From assembly GCA_964389005.1 (NCBI GenBank), contig CAYMCV010000033.1, forward strand, positions 1 to 22,427: 22,427 bases of DNA. The letters run 5' to 3'. Made by a program: the position numbers and the translations under genes. Source of the stretch: CAYMCV01 sp964389005. GTDB lineage: Bacteria > Bacillota > Clostridia > Lachnospirales > Lachnospiraceae. Shown one piece after another: positions 1 through 7,680 of the stretch. The notes under the pieces are model-generated. The model did no database searches and was not told the DNA's origin. It saw only the letters and a list, made by a program, of their open reading frames with translations. Numbering within the stretch: the stretch's first letter is position 1; the number at the start of each line of letters is the position of its first letter.

Positions 1-1
1 C

Positions 2-202
2 GCCAAGAATTGTGACGGTGTCGTTCTTGTCATTGCGAAGGGCGAAACAAGTTATCGTTTTGCACTGAAGGTGAAGGAACAGTTGCAGCGAGCAGGCTGT
101 CATATCCTGGGATGCGTATTGAACAAAGTGGATATGTCAAAGAGCGCGAAATACAGTTATTACGGGAAATATTATGGGAAATATTACGGAGAATATAAGT
201 AA
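2..202 (+). CDS. Tyrosine-protein kinase of exopolysaccharide synthesis (BY-kinase, CpsD/CapB type), C-terminal end only
   Basis: Partial gene running in from the left edge; 66 residues are visible before the TAA. The visible part reads as the end of a P-loop ATPase of the MinD/BY-kinase type: a buried beta strand (GVVLVIAKGET), a helix and then LGCVLNKVDM, followed by a tyrosine-rich tail (YSYYGKYYGKYYGEYK). Such C-terminal tyrosine clusters are the autophosphorylation sites of bacterial tyrosine kinases that control capsule or exopolysaccharide polymerisation at the membrane. The sortase gene starts 16 nt downstream on the same strand, so they are probably co-transcribed. The Walker motifs lie outside the window. 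The assignment rests on the tail and the fold-like NKVD segment; a related MinD-family ATPase cannot be fully excluded. Confidence 0.8.
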   Translation, partial: AKNCDGVVLVIAKGETSYRFALKVKEQLQRAGCHILGCVLNKVDMSKSAKYSYYGKYYGKYYGEYK

Positions 203-218
203 CAGATAGAGGACATCA

Positions 219-1070
219 ATGGATCAGAAGCAGAGAAAGAAAAAGATATACCGAATACTGGCATTGTTATGTGGCATAGTATTCGTTATCAGTACCATTT
301 GGTTGGTAAGTTATTTCCTCGGATTGAGACGTGCAGAAGCGAAGTTGGCTGAATTACAGAGCGCGGCAATCACAGAGAGCGAACCGCCAAGTGTTTCGGA
401 GGAAGTAACAGAGGAAGAACCAAGCATTAGCGAAGAAATATCCGAAGAAGTAGGTCCTTCGCTTGACGATTATGACATACCGGTGAAAGAAATCGATTTC
501 TCGGTATTGACTGAGGAGAATGCAGACATCTATGCATGGATTACGATTCCGGGTACCGTGATTGATTATCCGGTATTGCAGCATCCGGATGATCCTAATT
601 TTTATCTAAAACATAATGTGGACGGAAGTGCGGGATATCCGGGCTGTATCTACTCGGAACGTTACAATTCGAAGAATTGGGACGATCCGAACACGGTTCT
701 CTACGGACACAATATGAGAAACGGAACCATGTTTGCGGATTTGCATCTGTATGAAGATCCGGCATTCTTGGAAGAAAATCAGTTTGTATATATTTTTTCC
801 GACGGTTACACGAGAGTTTATCAGATTTTTGCCGCATATGAGTTTTCAAACGCACACCTGTTACTCAGTTTCAATACAAAAGACCCGGATACGTATGCAC
901 AGTATTTTGAGGGGATTTTTAAGCATGACGGACTAAGTGATAATTACAATGAGGATGTCGAGGTAACGGTTGATGACAAGATACTGACGCTGGAAACTTG
1001 CATCAGGAACAAGGATGACAGAAGATACTTGGTACAGGCTGTGTTGGTGGCTGAAGGGGAAATAAATTAG
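219..1070 (+). CDS. srtB: Class B sortase
   Basis: A membrane-anchored transpeptidase of 283 residues that would attach surface proteins to the wall or polymerise pilins. It has a basic N-terminus, one membrane segment (about residues 11-34) and a Ser/Glu-rich linker (about 50-90). The sortase domain (about 90-280) has the catalytic triad visible: His164 in VLYGHNM, Cys261 in TLETC, and Arg269 in the DDRRYLVQ segment. The spacing and the TLxTC motif fit class B. A short GAGG ribosome site precedes the ATG. It lies between the kinase tail and the LCP gene, an envelope-assembly context. No protein with an obvious sortase-recognition motif is encoded in the window, so its substrate is unknown. 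Confidence 0.93.
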   Translation: MDQKQRKKKIYRILALLCGIVFVISTIWLVSYFLGLRRAEAKLAELQSAAITESEPPSVSEEVTEEEPSISEEISEEVGPSLDDYDIPVKEIDFSVLTEENADIYAWITIPGTVIDYPVLQHPDDPNFYLKHNVDGSAGYPGCIYSERYNSKNWDDPNTVLYGHNMRNGTMFADLHLYEDPAFLEENQFVYIFSDGYTRVYQIFAAYEFSNAHLLLSFNTKDPDTYAQYFEGIFKHDGLSDNYNEDVEVTVDDKILTLETCIRNKDDRRYLVQAVLVAEGEIN

Positions 1071-1126
1071 CGCAGATGTTATGAATTCACAGTGTCGGGG
1101 GGCAATCAGTGTGAAGGAGCATCGGG

Positions 1127-2293
1127 TTGGATACGGAGGACAGCGTTACGCGGGATATTAGGGAGTTTGACGAAGATACGGTGGTGGATGAGCCGATACT
1201 TCGAGAACGAAGAAGAAGAAAACAGAAGAGAATATTGAAGAAGCTTGCCACAGCGGCATTTATCGTCATTCTGTGCTTTGTAGTGGTTATTGGTGCGGTT
1301 GCCATCTTTATGGCAGGCGGTAAGAAACGACTGCAAGAAGGTATTGTAGCCACACAACCGAATATGCAAGCAGTTACGCCTGAGGAACCAATTACTTCAG
1401 AGCAACAGGAAGTGGTATGGGAAGAAGGCTGGGTCAGACATAACGATAAAATCTATTGCTACAATGAAGACATCCTAACATTCCTCATCATGGGCATTGA
1501 CCAGATGAATGAGGTTCGTGAGAATCCGGATGAAGTCAGCGGCGGACAATCGGATGCACTGTTTTTGGTGGTGTTGAATCCGGATACAGAAGCAATCAGT
1601 ATTGTTACTGTGAATCGGGATACGATGACGGATGTTGTCATGTACGGGTACGAAGGAAGCGATGAGACGAATGCACAGACGATTACGGCACAGATTGCCA
1701 CGCAACACGGTTTCGGCGATGGAAAAGAATTAAGTTGCGAACTCACGTGTGATGCGGTATCGAAGCTGTTCTATGATTTACCGATTCACGGTTATGCATC
1801 CATCAATATGGGAGCGGTTCCGCAGTTGAATGATGCTGTCGGAGGTGTGACGGTAACTGCGCTTGAAGATATTAAGAGTAAAAAGGATCAGTTGGATTGG
1901 AGCGAGGGCGAAGAACTCACATTGATGGGGATGGATGCTTATTGGTATGTGAAGTATCGCGATATCACGGTTTTTGAGAGTAATCGAGGTCGCTTGGAGC
2001 GGCAGAAACAGTATCTGTCCGCATTTGTCAGCAAAGGATTGAACCAGACCAAAAGAGATATTACGCTACCAATCAAGTTATTTCAAGAACTGAATAAGTA
2101 CATGGTAACGGATGTGGAAGCAGACGAACTTGCATATCTTGCCAATACCGCTTCCGGATATGATTTTGCAACCGAGAATATCTACAGCTTGGAAGGTGAG
2201 ACGAAGATGGGCGAGAAGCATGAAGAGTTCTATGCCGACAAAGAGGCACTCAAGGATTTAATGATTCGTGTCTTCTATGAGGAAGTCGAGTAA
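1127..2293 (+). CDS. LytR-CpsA-Psr (LCP) family protein, probable glycopolymer-peptidoglycan ligase
   Basis: LCP proteins move polyprenyl-linked glycopolymers (teichoic acid, capsule) onto peptidoglycan outside the membrane. The start is a TTG: an in-frame stop lies at 1112-1114, and GAAGGAG at 1113-1119 sits 7 nt before the TTG. This gives 388 residues with a charged cytoplasmic N-terminus (1-40), one membrane segment (about 41-63), a linker and an LCP domain (about 115-305). The LCP motifs are LIMGID at 120-125, SDALFLVVLNP at 142-152, VNRDT with Arg164, and YRD...ESNRGRLERQ at 278-293 with the conserved arginines. The usual GRSD is GGQSD here, a small departure. The kinase and sortase upstream suggest a surface-polymer locus. 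Confidence 0.9.
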   Translation: MDTEDSVTRDIREFDEDTVVDEPILRERRRRKQKRILKKLATAAFIVILCFVVVIGAVAIFMAGGKKRLQEGIVATQPNMQAVTPEEPITSEQQEVVWEEGWVRHNDKIYCYNEDILTFLIMGIDQMNEVRENPDEVSGGQSDALFLVVLNPDTEAISIVTVNRDTMTDVVMYGYEGSDETNAQTITAQIATQHGFGDGKELSCELTCDAVSKLFYDLPIHGYASINMGAVPQLNDAVGGVTVTALEDIKSKKDQLDWSEGEELTLMGMDAYWYVKYRDITVFESNRGRLERQKQYLSAFVSKGLNQTKRDITLPIKLFQELNKYMVTDVEADELAYLANTASGYDFATENIYSLEGETKMGEKHEEFYADKEALKDLMIRVFYEEVE

Positions 2294-2366
2294 TTCTTAG
2301 TTTATAATGAGCATATGATGCTTTTTATAATAAATGTCACGTGTACAATGAATGAAGGGAGGAAAA

Positions 2367-2723
2367 ATGAAAATGAAAAAAAGATTTTTGGCACTTGGAT
2401 GCATCATGGTTCTGGTTATGGCCATGGGTTTAAGTGCACAGGCAGCAGGCAGCGTTACGACGCCGGCGGTTACAGAGAATCCTGCGTTAAAAACGGGAAC
2501 ACAGCAGTTGAATGAGAATACCATTAAGGAATTCGCTGAGAAAACCAAAGTGGAGTCAGACGTTGATGTTGTAATCGGTGTTGTAACAACTGAAACTGCA
2601 GGTGCGATGGTTACACAGGCAAAACAGGTTGTAGGCGATGGCGCATTTATTGCAACGATGGTTGATATTCAGGTTCCGGCAGGAACAAAATCGGCAACGT
2701 TTACCATTAAGTGGAGTGTGTGA
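2367..2723 (+). CDS. Small secreted protein of unknown function
   Basis: Not recognised. An upstream ATG at 2352 opens the same frame, but the GGGAGG at 2357-2362 is downstream of it, so translation should begin at 2367 or 2373. The protein is about 118 residues with a clear signal peptide (MKMKKRF, hydrophobic core, cleavage after AQA near residue 27). The mature part is about 90 residues, Val/Thr-rich, and ends in alternating hydrophobic residues (SATFTIKWSV), which suggests a beta-sheet domain. It has no LPXTG-like tail and no cysteine in the mature part. It follows the LCP gene and is closed by a terminator, so it may be the last gene of the envelope cluster. Confidence 0.6.
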   Translation: MKMKKRFLALGCIMVLVMAMGLSAQAAGSVTTPAVTENPALKTGTQQLNENTIKEFAEKTKVESDVDVVIGVVTTETAGAMVTQAKQVVGDGAFIATMVDIQVPAGTKSATFTIKWSV

Positions 2724-2762
2724 AGAAAAGTCTGTAAATACAGATCTTCTATGATAAGTGTT

Positions 2763-2802
2763 GGGCTGGAGAGCTATTTATTAGCTTCCAGCCCTTGTTT
2801 TA
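2763..2802 (+). terminator. Rho-independent terminator after the envelope cluster
   Basis: GGGCTGGA followed by AGCTA pairs with TAGCT and TCCAGCCC across a short AT loop, with one bulged base. TTGTTTTATA follows. It lies 40 nt after the stop of the secreted-protein gene. Confidence 0.85.
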
Positions 2803-2825
2803 TATATACTTCATGAATCAGGGCA

Positions 2826-2860
2826 TGTCAAGAGAAGGCGAGACTTCCCGCCTCTCTTTG
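2826..2860. repeat. Inverted repeat at the end of the IS256 remnant
   Basis: CAAGAGAAGGCG and CGCCTCTCTTTG form an imperfect hairpin (one shifted A) around a short AGACTTCC loop, between the terminator at 2763-2802 and the transposase stop. It could be a transcription terminator of the element read on the plus strand, or part of its terminal repeat. Nothing else decides between these. Confidence 0.35.
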
Positions 2861-2871
2861 TATCGATATTT

Positions 2872-2988
2872 CTATTCTGGAAGTCGGTCAGCATACATAA
2901 TCGACAATTCTCCATAGACCTGACCCCAGTTTCGAAGTGACATTGTCCATTTCTTTGTTGCCTCAAAAGTAGAAAGATATAAAGCCTT
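2872..2988 (-). pseudogene. IS256 (Mutator-type) transposase remnant, C-terminal 38 residues
   Basis: Read on the minus strand, this stretch gives KALYLSTFEATKKW, then LRNWGQVYGELSIMY, then RLPE and a stop at 2872-2874. That is the characteristic C-terminus of IS256-family transposases, with the KKW..(P/S)LRNW....L.I.Y..RL signature. The rest of the gene is missing: immediately to the right, at about 2989, the sequence becomes Rpn nuclease on the opposite strand. GGGCATGTCAAGAG at 2821-2834 could be part of the element's end, but no second end is present for comparison. It is a dead fragment. Confidence 0.75.
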
Positions 2989-3213
2989 TACTATCATAGT
3001 CTTGCCGATGTCCATATGCTGGAGGAAGGGAAAGACTATACGGAGTTAAGGCAGTGCAATATCATATACATATGCACATTTGATCCGTTTGGGGAGAATC
3101 GATATCGGTATACGTTTGACAGTGTGTGTCGTGAGGAACCGGCATTACGGCTTGAGGATGAGCGGAGAACGATCTTTTTTAACACCCAAGGCTATATGCA
3201 GGCGGTGGAGGAA

Positions 3214-3252
3214 GATTTACGGGCGTTGTTGCGTTATATAGAAACGGGTGAG
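3214..3252 (+). repeat. 39-bp direct repeat, copy 1 (inside the Rpn remnant)
   Basis: Begins GATTTACGGGCG and ends AAACGGGTGAG. It encodes DLRALLRYIETGE in the Rpn reading frame, so this is the source copy. An identical copy lies at 3616-3654. Confidence 0.95.
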
Positions 3253-3366
3253 GTTACGGATGCTTTTACGGAAGAACTGGAAACTGAAGTTATGGAGATC
3301 AAGCAGAATGAGCAATGGAGGACGGAGTATATGAAGGAATTGGCGTTGAGGATGGATGCGATTCGT

Positions 3367-3420
3367 GAAGGCAGACAAGAAGGCAGACAAGAAGGCAGGC
3401 GAGAAGGTAGACAGGAAGGT
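3367..3420 (+). repeat. 12-bp tandem repeat inside the Rpn remnant
   Basis: About 4.5 units of GAAGGCAGACAA (3367-3378, 3379-3390, 3391-3402, 3403-3414, part to 3420). The first two are identical and later ones differ by one to three bases. They encode repeated EGRQ units, a usual C-terminal feature of this family that tends to vary in copy number. Confidence 0.9.
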
Positions 3421-3615
3421 AAGAATACCATTTTGCTGCAGAATGTTGAGAATGCGATGAGGAACTTCAATATCAGTTTGGAAGCTGCCTGCATTGGTCT
3501 TGGTGTTACGGTTGAAGACTATAAGAAAGCAAAAAAGTATAAGGGATAATGAAGTAGCACTTTTCACAGTAGAACTACACAAGAATCATACAGTATTACC
3601 ATTGCCATACAAGTG

Positions 3616-3654
3616 GATTTACGGGCGTTGTTGCGTTATATAGAAACGGGTGAG
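3616..3654 (+). repeat. 39-bp direct repeat, copy 2 (at the start of the GH2 remnant)
   Basis: Identical over 39 bases to 3214-3252. Here it is in no Rpn context: the Rpn gene has already ended at 3549, and GH2-like coding sequence begins directly after it. It marks a rearrangement junction. Confidence 0.95.
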
Positions 3655-5414
3655 ATTATCTCAGCAAATATCTTTTGACGCATTTACGCAAGGAGAGGTT
3701 CAGATTTTTCATTTATCTACTACAGTGAATAACCCCAAATTGTGGGATATTGGAGAGGGAAATCTGTATACAGCAGTGACCAGACTTTGCTATCAGAATA
3801 GATTGATTGATACAAATACGCAAAAGTTTGGATTCCGTACAATTAGACTTGATGCAAAGCAGGGATTTTTTCTGAATGGAAGACATGTGAAAATCCAAGG
3901 AGTTTGTGAACATCATGGTTTTGGCTGCCTGGGGGCGGTGGATGGCAGAGCGGCACTGAAAAGGAAGTTTTCCATATTGCGTTGAGAATGCAAATAACCG
4001 TGTTCATATTGAGGTGTCCGGAGCTGGATGTTTGATTGGTATTGATAATGGAGACAGTACAGACTTTGATCAAGTTAAGGGAAAGAGCAAGCGCCTTTTT
4101 CAAGGGAAACTTTTAGCTGTAATTGCACAAAGTGGTGTAGAAAATGTAGCAACTGATGAGATTATTGACGATCAAATTGAGATTACGGTAACTTCGGTGG
4201 GATTACCGAGAGAAGTGCTGACATATCCTATCAAAAGGGGCAGTAGTAATTGGAAGGGAATTGAAAACAAGAAAACCGAGATTGTCGGTGGCGGTATCGG
4301 AGCTGCGCAAGTGAGCGAATACGAGGTACCGATTCGAAAATTGAATCTGACTTGCTGTGGAGATGTAATAAGAGATGCAGACGGTTCAATTATACTAGAT
4401 AGAAAAAGCAAACAAGTTCATATTACGTGCAGAATAGAACCCGCCAATGCAACTTATCATGATATTGCTTGGAAAGTTGTGAATGATATCGGGATTGAGG
4501 TTCAAATGGCATCTGTACAGGTACAAGACGATTATGTTATATTGGAAGTGAACAGTGATGGCTGTTTTCGACTTCGTTGCATTGCGATGAATGGAGGAAC
4601 TGTTGCGAGCGTTAGATCCGAACTTTCGTTTAGGGCAAAAGATATTGGAAGCGCCACACTTAATCCGTATAAGAAAATTCAGGGAGGTTTATCCGTAGAT
4701 AGACCTGATAGCTTAAGTGAAGGTGTAGACCATGGCGTTCGATTCCTTGGAAAGAAGGAAACTTTTATTCGGTACGAGAAACTGGATTTCGGAAAATATG
4801 GTTCGGAAATGATGGTTGCGGAATTATTTAAGTATAGTGTCGAACCAATTCAATTTTCTGTATTTATTGAAGATACGAATTTTAAACAGATTGGCGTTTG
4901 CACGTTTGACAAGAGCTCGAATTGGATGGAGTTTCTTGAACAAACTTGTCAATTGACGGAACGCATAACCGGAATTAGAACAATTGGGATTGCGAGTAAA
5001 GGCAATTTTCAGTTAAAAACAATTCGTTTCGAACCGACGCTTCATGGACTGCAAAAAATTGCCGCAGCAGATTGTGATGAGATATATGGAGATTCTTATG
5101 TAATAACGGATAACAGGGTTGAGAAGATAGGTAACAACGTCACACTTCATTTTAAAGACTTGAATTTCGGAACAAATACCGTGAATCTTTTAACGGTTTG
5201 CGGTAAAACCAGACTTGAGAACTGTTCTATACAGGTTAAAGTCACGAGTGGGAATAACGAATTTACGGAATTGATTGAGTTTACAGGTAATGATGCGTAT
5301 ACAGAACAGAAATTTGAAATAAGCCCTATCGATACCTACTCAGAAATACGTTTCATTTTTCTACCGGGCAGCCAATTTGATTTCTCGTGGTTTCAATTGG
5401 GTGTGCGGGGATAA
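3655..5414 (+). pseudogene. GH2 family glycoside hydrolase (beta-galactosidase-like), start and catalytic barrel deleted
   Basis: Two frames belong to one former gene. The first (to the TGA at 3983-3985) carries the linker before a GH2 barrel: NPKLWDIGEGNLYTAVTRL, FGFRTIRL and GFFLNGRHVKIQGVCEHH, ending at ALKRKFSILR. The second is shifted by one frame and resumes at about 3966 with PYCVENANNRVHIEVSGAG and then the GIDNGDSTDFDQ and RRLF-like (KRLFQGKLLA) motifs of GH2 C-terminal domains. It continues through Ig-like segments (about 4200-4650) and two CBM6-like beta-sandwich segments (about 4740-5050 and 5060-5410). The barrel with both catalytic glutamates, expected between these parts, is gone, and so are the N-terminal sandwich and start. 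The GTG at 4014 is a valine codon inside the domain, not a credible start. Confidence 0.8.
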
Positions 5415-5692
5415 ATATTGTATATTATTTCCATAAATTTCATTTATTCGATCGTATCTACATCAGATGGATGTCGAAGGCAATTCATGGATAGAAACTG
5501 TTGAACCGGGTGATGACTAAAAATAAGTGAATTGTTTGCCTGATGTGTAATATGACGTCCATGCATGGAAAGGAGTTCCTATTTTGTTTTGATTACGGTA
5601 TTAGACGAGTATGTCATGGTAACAATTGCGCTGTTCTATTTTGCGCAATTATGTTAAAATGAACTACTAAATACTAATAGGAGGTAATTAAA
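5415..5692. other. Gene-poor stretch with an 8-bp palindrome before the DUF5684 gene
   Basis: Only a 17-codon open frame (5467-5520, MDVEGNSWIETVEPGDD) without a ribosome site is present, possibly a leftover of the decayed region. AATTGCGC at 5624-5631 and GCGCAATT at 5643-5650 form a perfect inverted repeat with an 11-nt spacer. A TAAAAT (5655-5660) could be a -10 box, but no good -35 fits it. The repeat may be an operator for the gene at 5693. Confidence 0.45.
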
Positions 5693-6100
5693 ATGTTAAG
5701 TTCACCGGTTGCGAAGTTTGAAGATCAATTGTCAGGGTTATTGGGAGGCGTTGGCGGTATTGCTGGAACTTTTATTTGTTTTGTTTTTGGAATTATGGTT
5801 ATCGTTGCTTCATGGAAATTGTTTAAGAAAGCAGGAGAGCATGGCTGGGCCAGTTTAATTCCGATTTACGGAGATTATTGCAGGGCACGTATGGTATTTG
5901 GAAACGGTTGGTATTTCTTATTGGCACTCATACCCTTTGTGAACGGTATTTTTTTTCTTATTGAATCATGGAAAACAGCAACCGTATTCGGCGCCGGATT
6001 TTGGGGCAAAGTATGCATGGTCTTCTTTACACCGTTTGCAATTATGTATTATGCGTTTGGCAAGGCAGAATACAAAGGACCTTCTAAATTATTTGGATAA
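5693..6100 (+). CDS. DUF5684-type small membrane protein
   Basis: 135 residues with a strong AGGAGG ribosome site 8 nt before the ATG. Three to four hydrophobic segments are seen (about 19-41, 71-91, 102-122). Between the first two lies WKLFKKAGEHGWASLIPIYGDY-like sequence (41-62), the signature of DUF5684 proteins, in which a lysine/glycine-rich loop is followed by a short amphipathic segment. The function of the family is unknown. A paired inverted repeat lies upstream at 5624-5650. The following gene starts 49 nt later on the same strand and also encodes a membrane-anchored protein. Confidence 0.8.
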   Translation: MLSSPVAKFEDQLSGLLGGVGGIAGTFICFVFGIMVIVASWKLFKKAGEHGWASLIPIYGDYCRARMVFGNGWYFLLALIPFVNGIFFLIESWKTATVFGAGFWGKVCMVFFTPFAIMYYAFGKAEYKGPSKLFG

Positions 6101-6149
6101 AACTTATAATATAGTAGCCGCATAACAATCTGAACATGGGGGAATTGCG

Positions 6150-7559
6150 ATGAAGAAACCGAGTATATCTATCAAGACGCGAATCGGAATCAGTGGGATA
6201 TCGATATTAGTTATGCTTGTTATCGGTCTGAGTGCGATTCTTATCATGCCGGAAGATGAAATAATTTTGATTAAGGATTATCAAAACTATGCTTGGGGAC
6301 ATGTAAATCGAGGCTATTTTATGGACACATCCGGGGATATATATTGCTATTGTTTTGAAAAGGCTTTATATTGCATGCTACCGCCGGAAGGAAAATCTGA
6401 TATAATTGAGAGATTAGAAATCATTCGGGAGCATACAGAACCTTGTGCTAAAGTTCCACTTTCCACAGTTCGAAAAATATACATTAACGGGATGATGATT
6501 CCGGTATTCAGCAAAATGTTGGTAAAAGGTTGTGGATATGATGGTGGGCAAAAAAGTATTTATTCCTGTAATCCACTTACGAATCGAATAACCAAATGTC
6601 AATCACTGGGAGACGCCGAGAAGACTTCGCTGAGTTGGAATGCAAGGCGCATAGCGGCAATTGTACAGGAGGAACTAAGTGATATTGAGAGGGATTATAA
6701 CAGTGGGAGTTTTGTTACATCGAAAGAGATAACAATTGAAACAAAAAACTGCGAACATATTGATAAAAGTAAGAAGTATTGCCTATTCTATGGTGAGCAA
6801 TTGAAGGAATTAGAAAAGGAACATGATTTTCAATTGGATTCGATGTGGGCAAAGATGGATGAAAACGATAAGTATCGATATGTTTATCTTGTAGAATTCA
6901 TTAAAACAGATACGCCGGAAAAAGTCCCGGAGGCAACCGGTGTTTTGATGGTTGACGGAAATCTTGATTTCGTAGTTGATGGTGACAGGGCGGATGCTGT
7001 GGGTAATGAGGCCGGAGACGGTCAAGGGATATGTTATATTGCTGCTTATCCATACGATAACATAACGTTTTTCCCGGAACAGTATTTCGATTGGGACGGA
7101 CAGGAGTGGATTGTTCCCGCTGAAGGTGATGTTATATCAGATCCGCTAACCTATCGCGATGTGGTTTATGGAGTATCAGATGAGGGAAGTGAAAAGATTC
7201 GTAAAGAGTATCAAATAGGCATAAATGATGATATTGCCATCAACACTGCTGAAGAATATGAGAAACTTGTAACTTTCTGTGATGAGAATCATATTTGGGA
7301 AGATGAAAGTATACTTACAGACAACTGTCTTCGCGGTGAATATCGTCCGGATTTTTCACAGGTTTTGTTACAAATCAGATTTACAAAAATTCATGAAGGA
7401 GATGAAGTTGTATTTGGGAGAATCCATGTGGCCCAAAACGAAATCAGTCCAAGTTTCAAAATTAATCATGTAGGCGGAAAAGATTCGTATAAGGAAAAAA
7501 ATACGAATGTAGTGATATTTTCATACATACCAAAGAAATACATCCCTGAGAATGAATAA
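6150..7559 (+). CDS. Membrane-anchored extracytoplasmic protein, function unknown
   Basis: Not recognised. 469 residues with a basic N-terminus and one membrane segment (about 13-32, ending LSAILIMP). The remainder is a mostly acidic, tyrosine- and cysteine-containing domain, predicted to lie outside the cell. Cysteines occur in clusters (CYCF...YC near 68-77, then EPC, GCGY, SCNP, KCQ, NCEH, YCLFYG), which would allow several disulfides. A GGGGGA ribosome site precedes the ATG. No catalytic motif was identified. It follows the DUF5684 gene by 49 nt and may share its transcript. Base use looks like that of the neighbours. Confidence 0.65.
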   Translation: MKKPSISIKTRIGISGISILVMLVIGLSAILIMPEDEIILIKDYQNYAWGHVNRGYFMDTSGDIYCYCFEKALYCMLPPEGKSDIIERLEIIREHTEPCAKVPLSTVRKIYINGMMIPVFSKMLVKGCGYDGGQKSIYSCNPLTNRITKCQSLGDAEKTSLSWNARRIAAIVQEELSDIERDYNSGSFVTSKEITIETKNCEHIDKSKKYCLFYGEQLKELEKEHDFQLDSMWAKMDENDKYRYVYLVEFIKTDTPEKVPEATGVLMVDGNLDFVVDGDRADAVGNEAGDGQGICYIAAYPYDNITFFPEQYFDWDGQEWIVPAEGDVISDPLTYRDVVYGVSDEGSEKIRKEYQIGINDDIAINTAEEYEKLVTFCDENHIWEDESILTDNCLRGEYRPDFSQVLLQIRFTKIHEGDEVVFGRIHVAQNEISPSFKINHVGGKDSYKEKNTNVVIFSYIPKKYIPENE

Positions 7560-7575
7560 AAAATAATTAAACCCC

Positions 7576-7606
7576 TTGACTCTGACGTAACGTCATAGTT
7601 TATCCT
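7576..7606 (+). promoter_or_regulatory. MerR-type promoter and operator of the TipAS regulator
   Basis: -35 TTGACT (7576-7581) and -10 TATCCT (7601-7606) are separated by 19 bp, the over-long spacer that MerR proteins correct by twisting DNA. Centred in the spacer is the palindrome TGACGT-A-ACGTCA (7583-7595). Its position and form are those of a MerR-family operator, so the regulator very likely controls its own gene. The transcript leader (about 7613-7680) contains a small hairpin, AACCT-att-AGGTT (7633-7645), enclosed by CATCG (7626-7630) and CGATG (7661-7665). Confidence 0.88.
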
Positions 7607-7680
7607 GTATTCATGAGGTGGTGGTCATCGAAAACCTATTAGGTTGAAATTGGCGACAACCGATGAAACGGAGGTACAGA

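Larger units (their letters stand above)
2989..3549 (+). pseudogene. Rpn family recombination-promoting nuclease / PD-(D/E)XK transposase-like, 5' truncated
   Basis: The frame is open from YYHSLADVHM at 2989, through an internal ATG at 3016, to the stop at 3549. YYHS...LEEGKDYTEL followed by IIYICTFDPFGENRYRYTF is the middle of the Rpn/TIGR01784 family. The N-terminal part that carries the PD-(D/E)XK catalytic residues is missing and is replaced at about 2988 by IS256 sequence. The C-terminal part is normal: an acidic helical region, an REGRQEG repeat, and the closing YKKAKKYKG. Without the catalytic part it should not cut DNA. A shortened protein of 177 residues could still be made from 3016, but the nearest upstream sequence holds no good ribosome site. 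Confidence 0.8.

Noticed and set aside
3367..3420. Regular 12-bp repeats as a possible CRISPR array
   Set aside because: The units are contiguous without spacers, lie in frame in a coding sequence and encode the usual EGRQ tail of Rpn proteins.
3217..3582. Antisense open frames in the Rpn remnant
   Set aside because: They are by-products of the low-complexity GAAGGCAGACAA repeats, which lack stops on the other strand.
4014..5414. An independent 466-residue protein starting with GTG at 4014
   Set aside because: The GTG is a valine codon inside a GH2 C-terminal motif that continues upstream in the same frame (PYCVENANNRV). No ribosome site lies before it.
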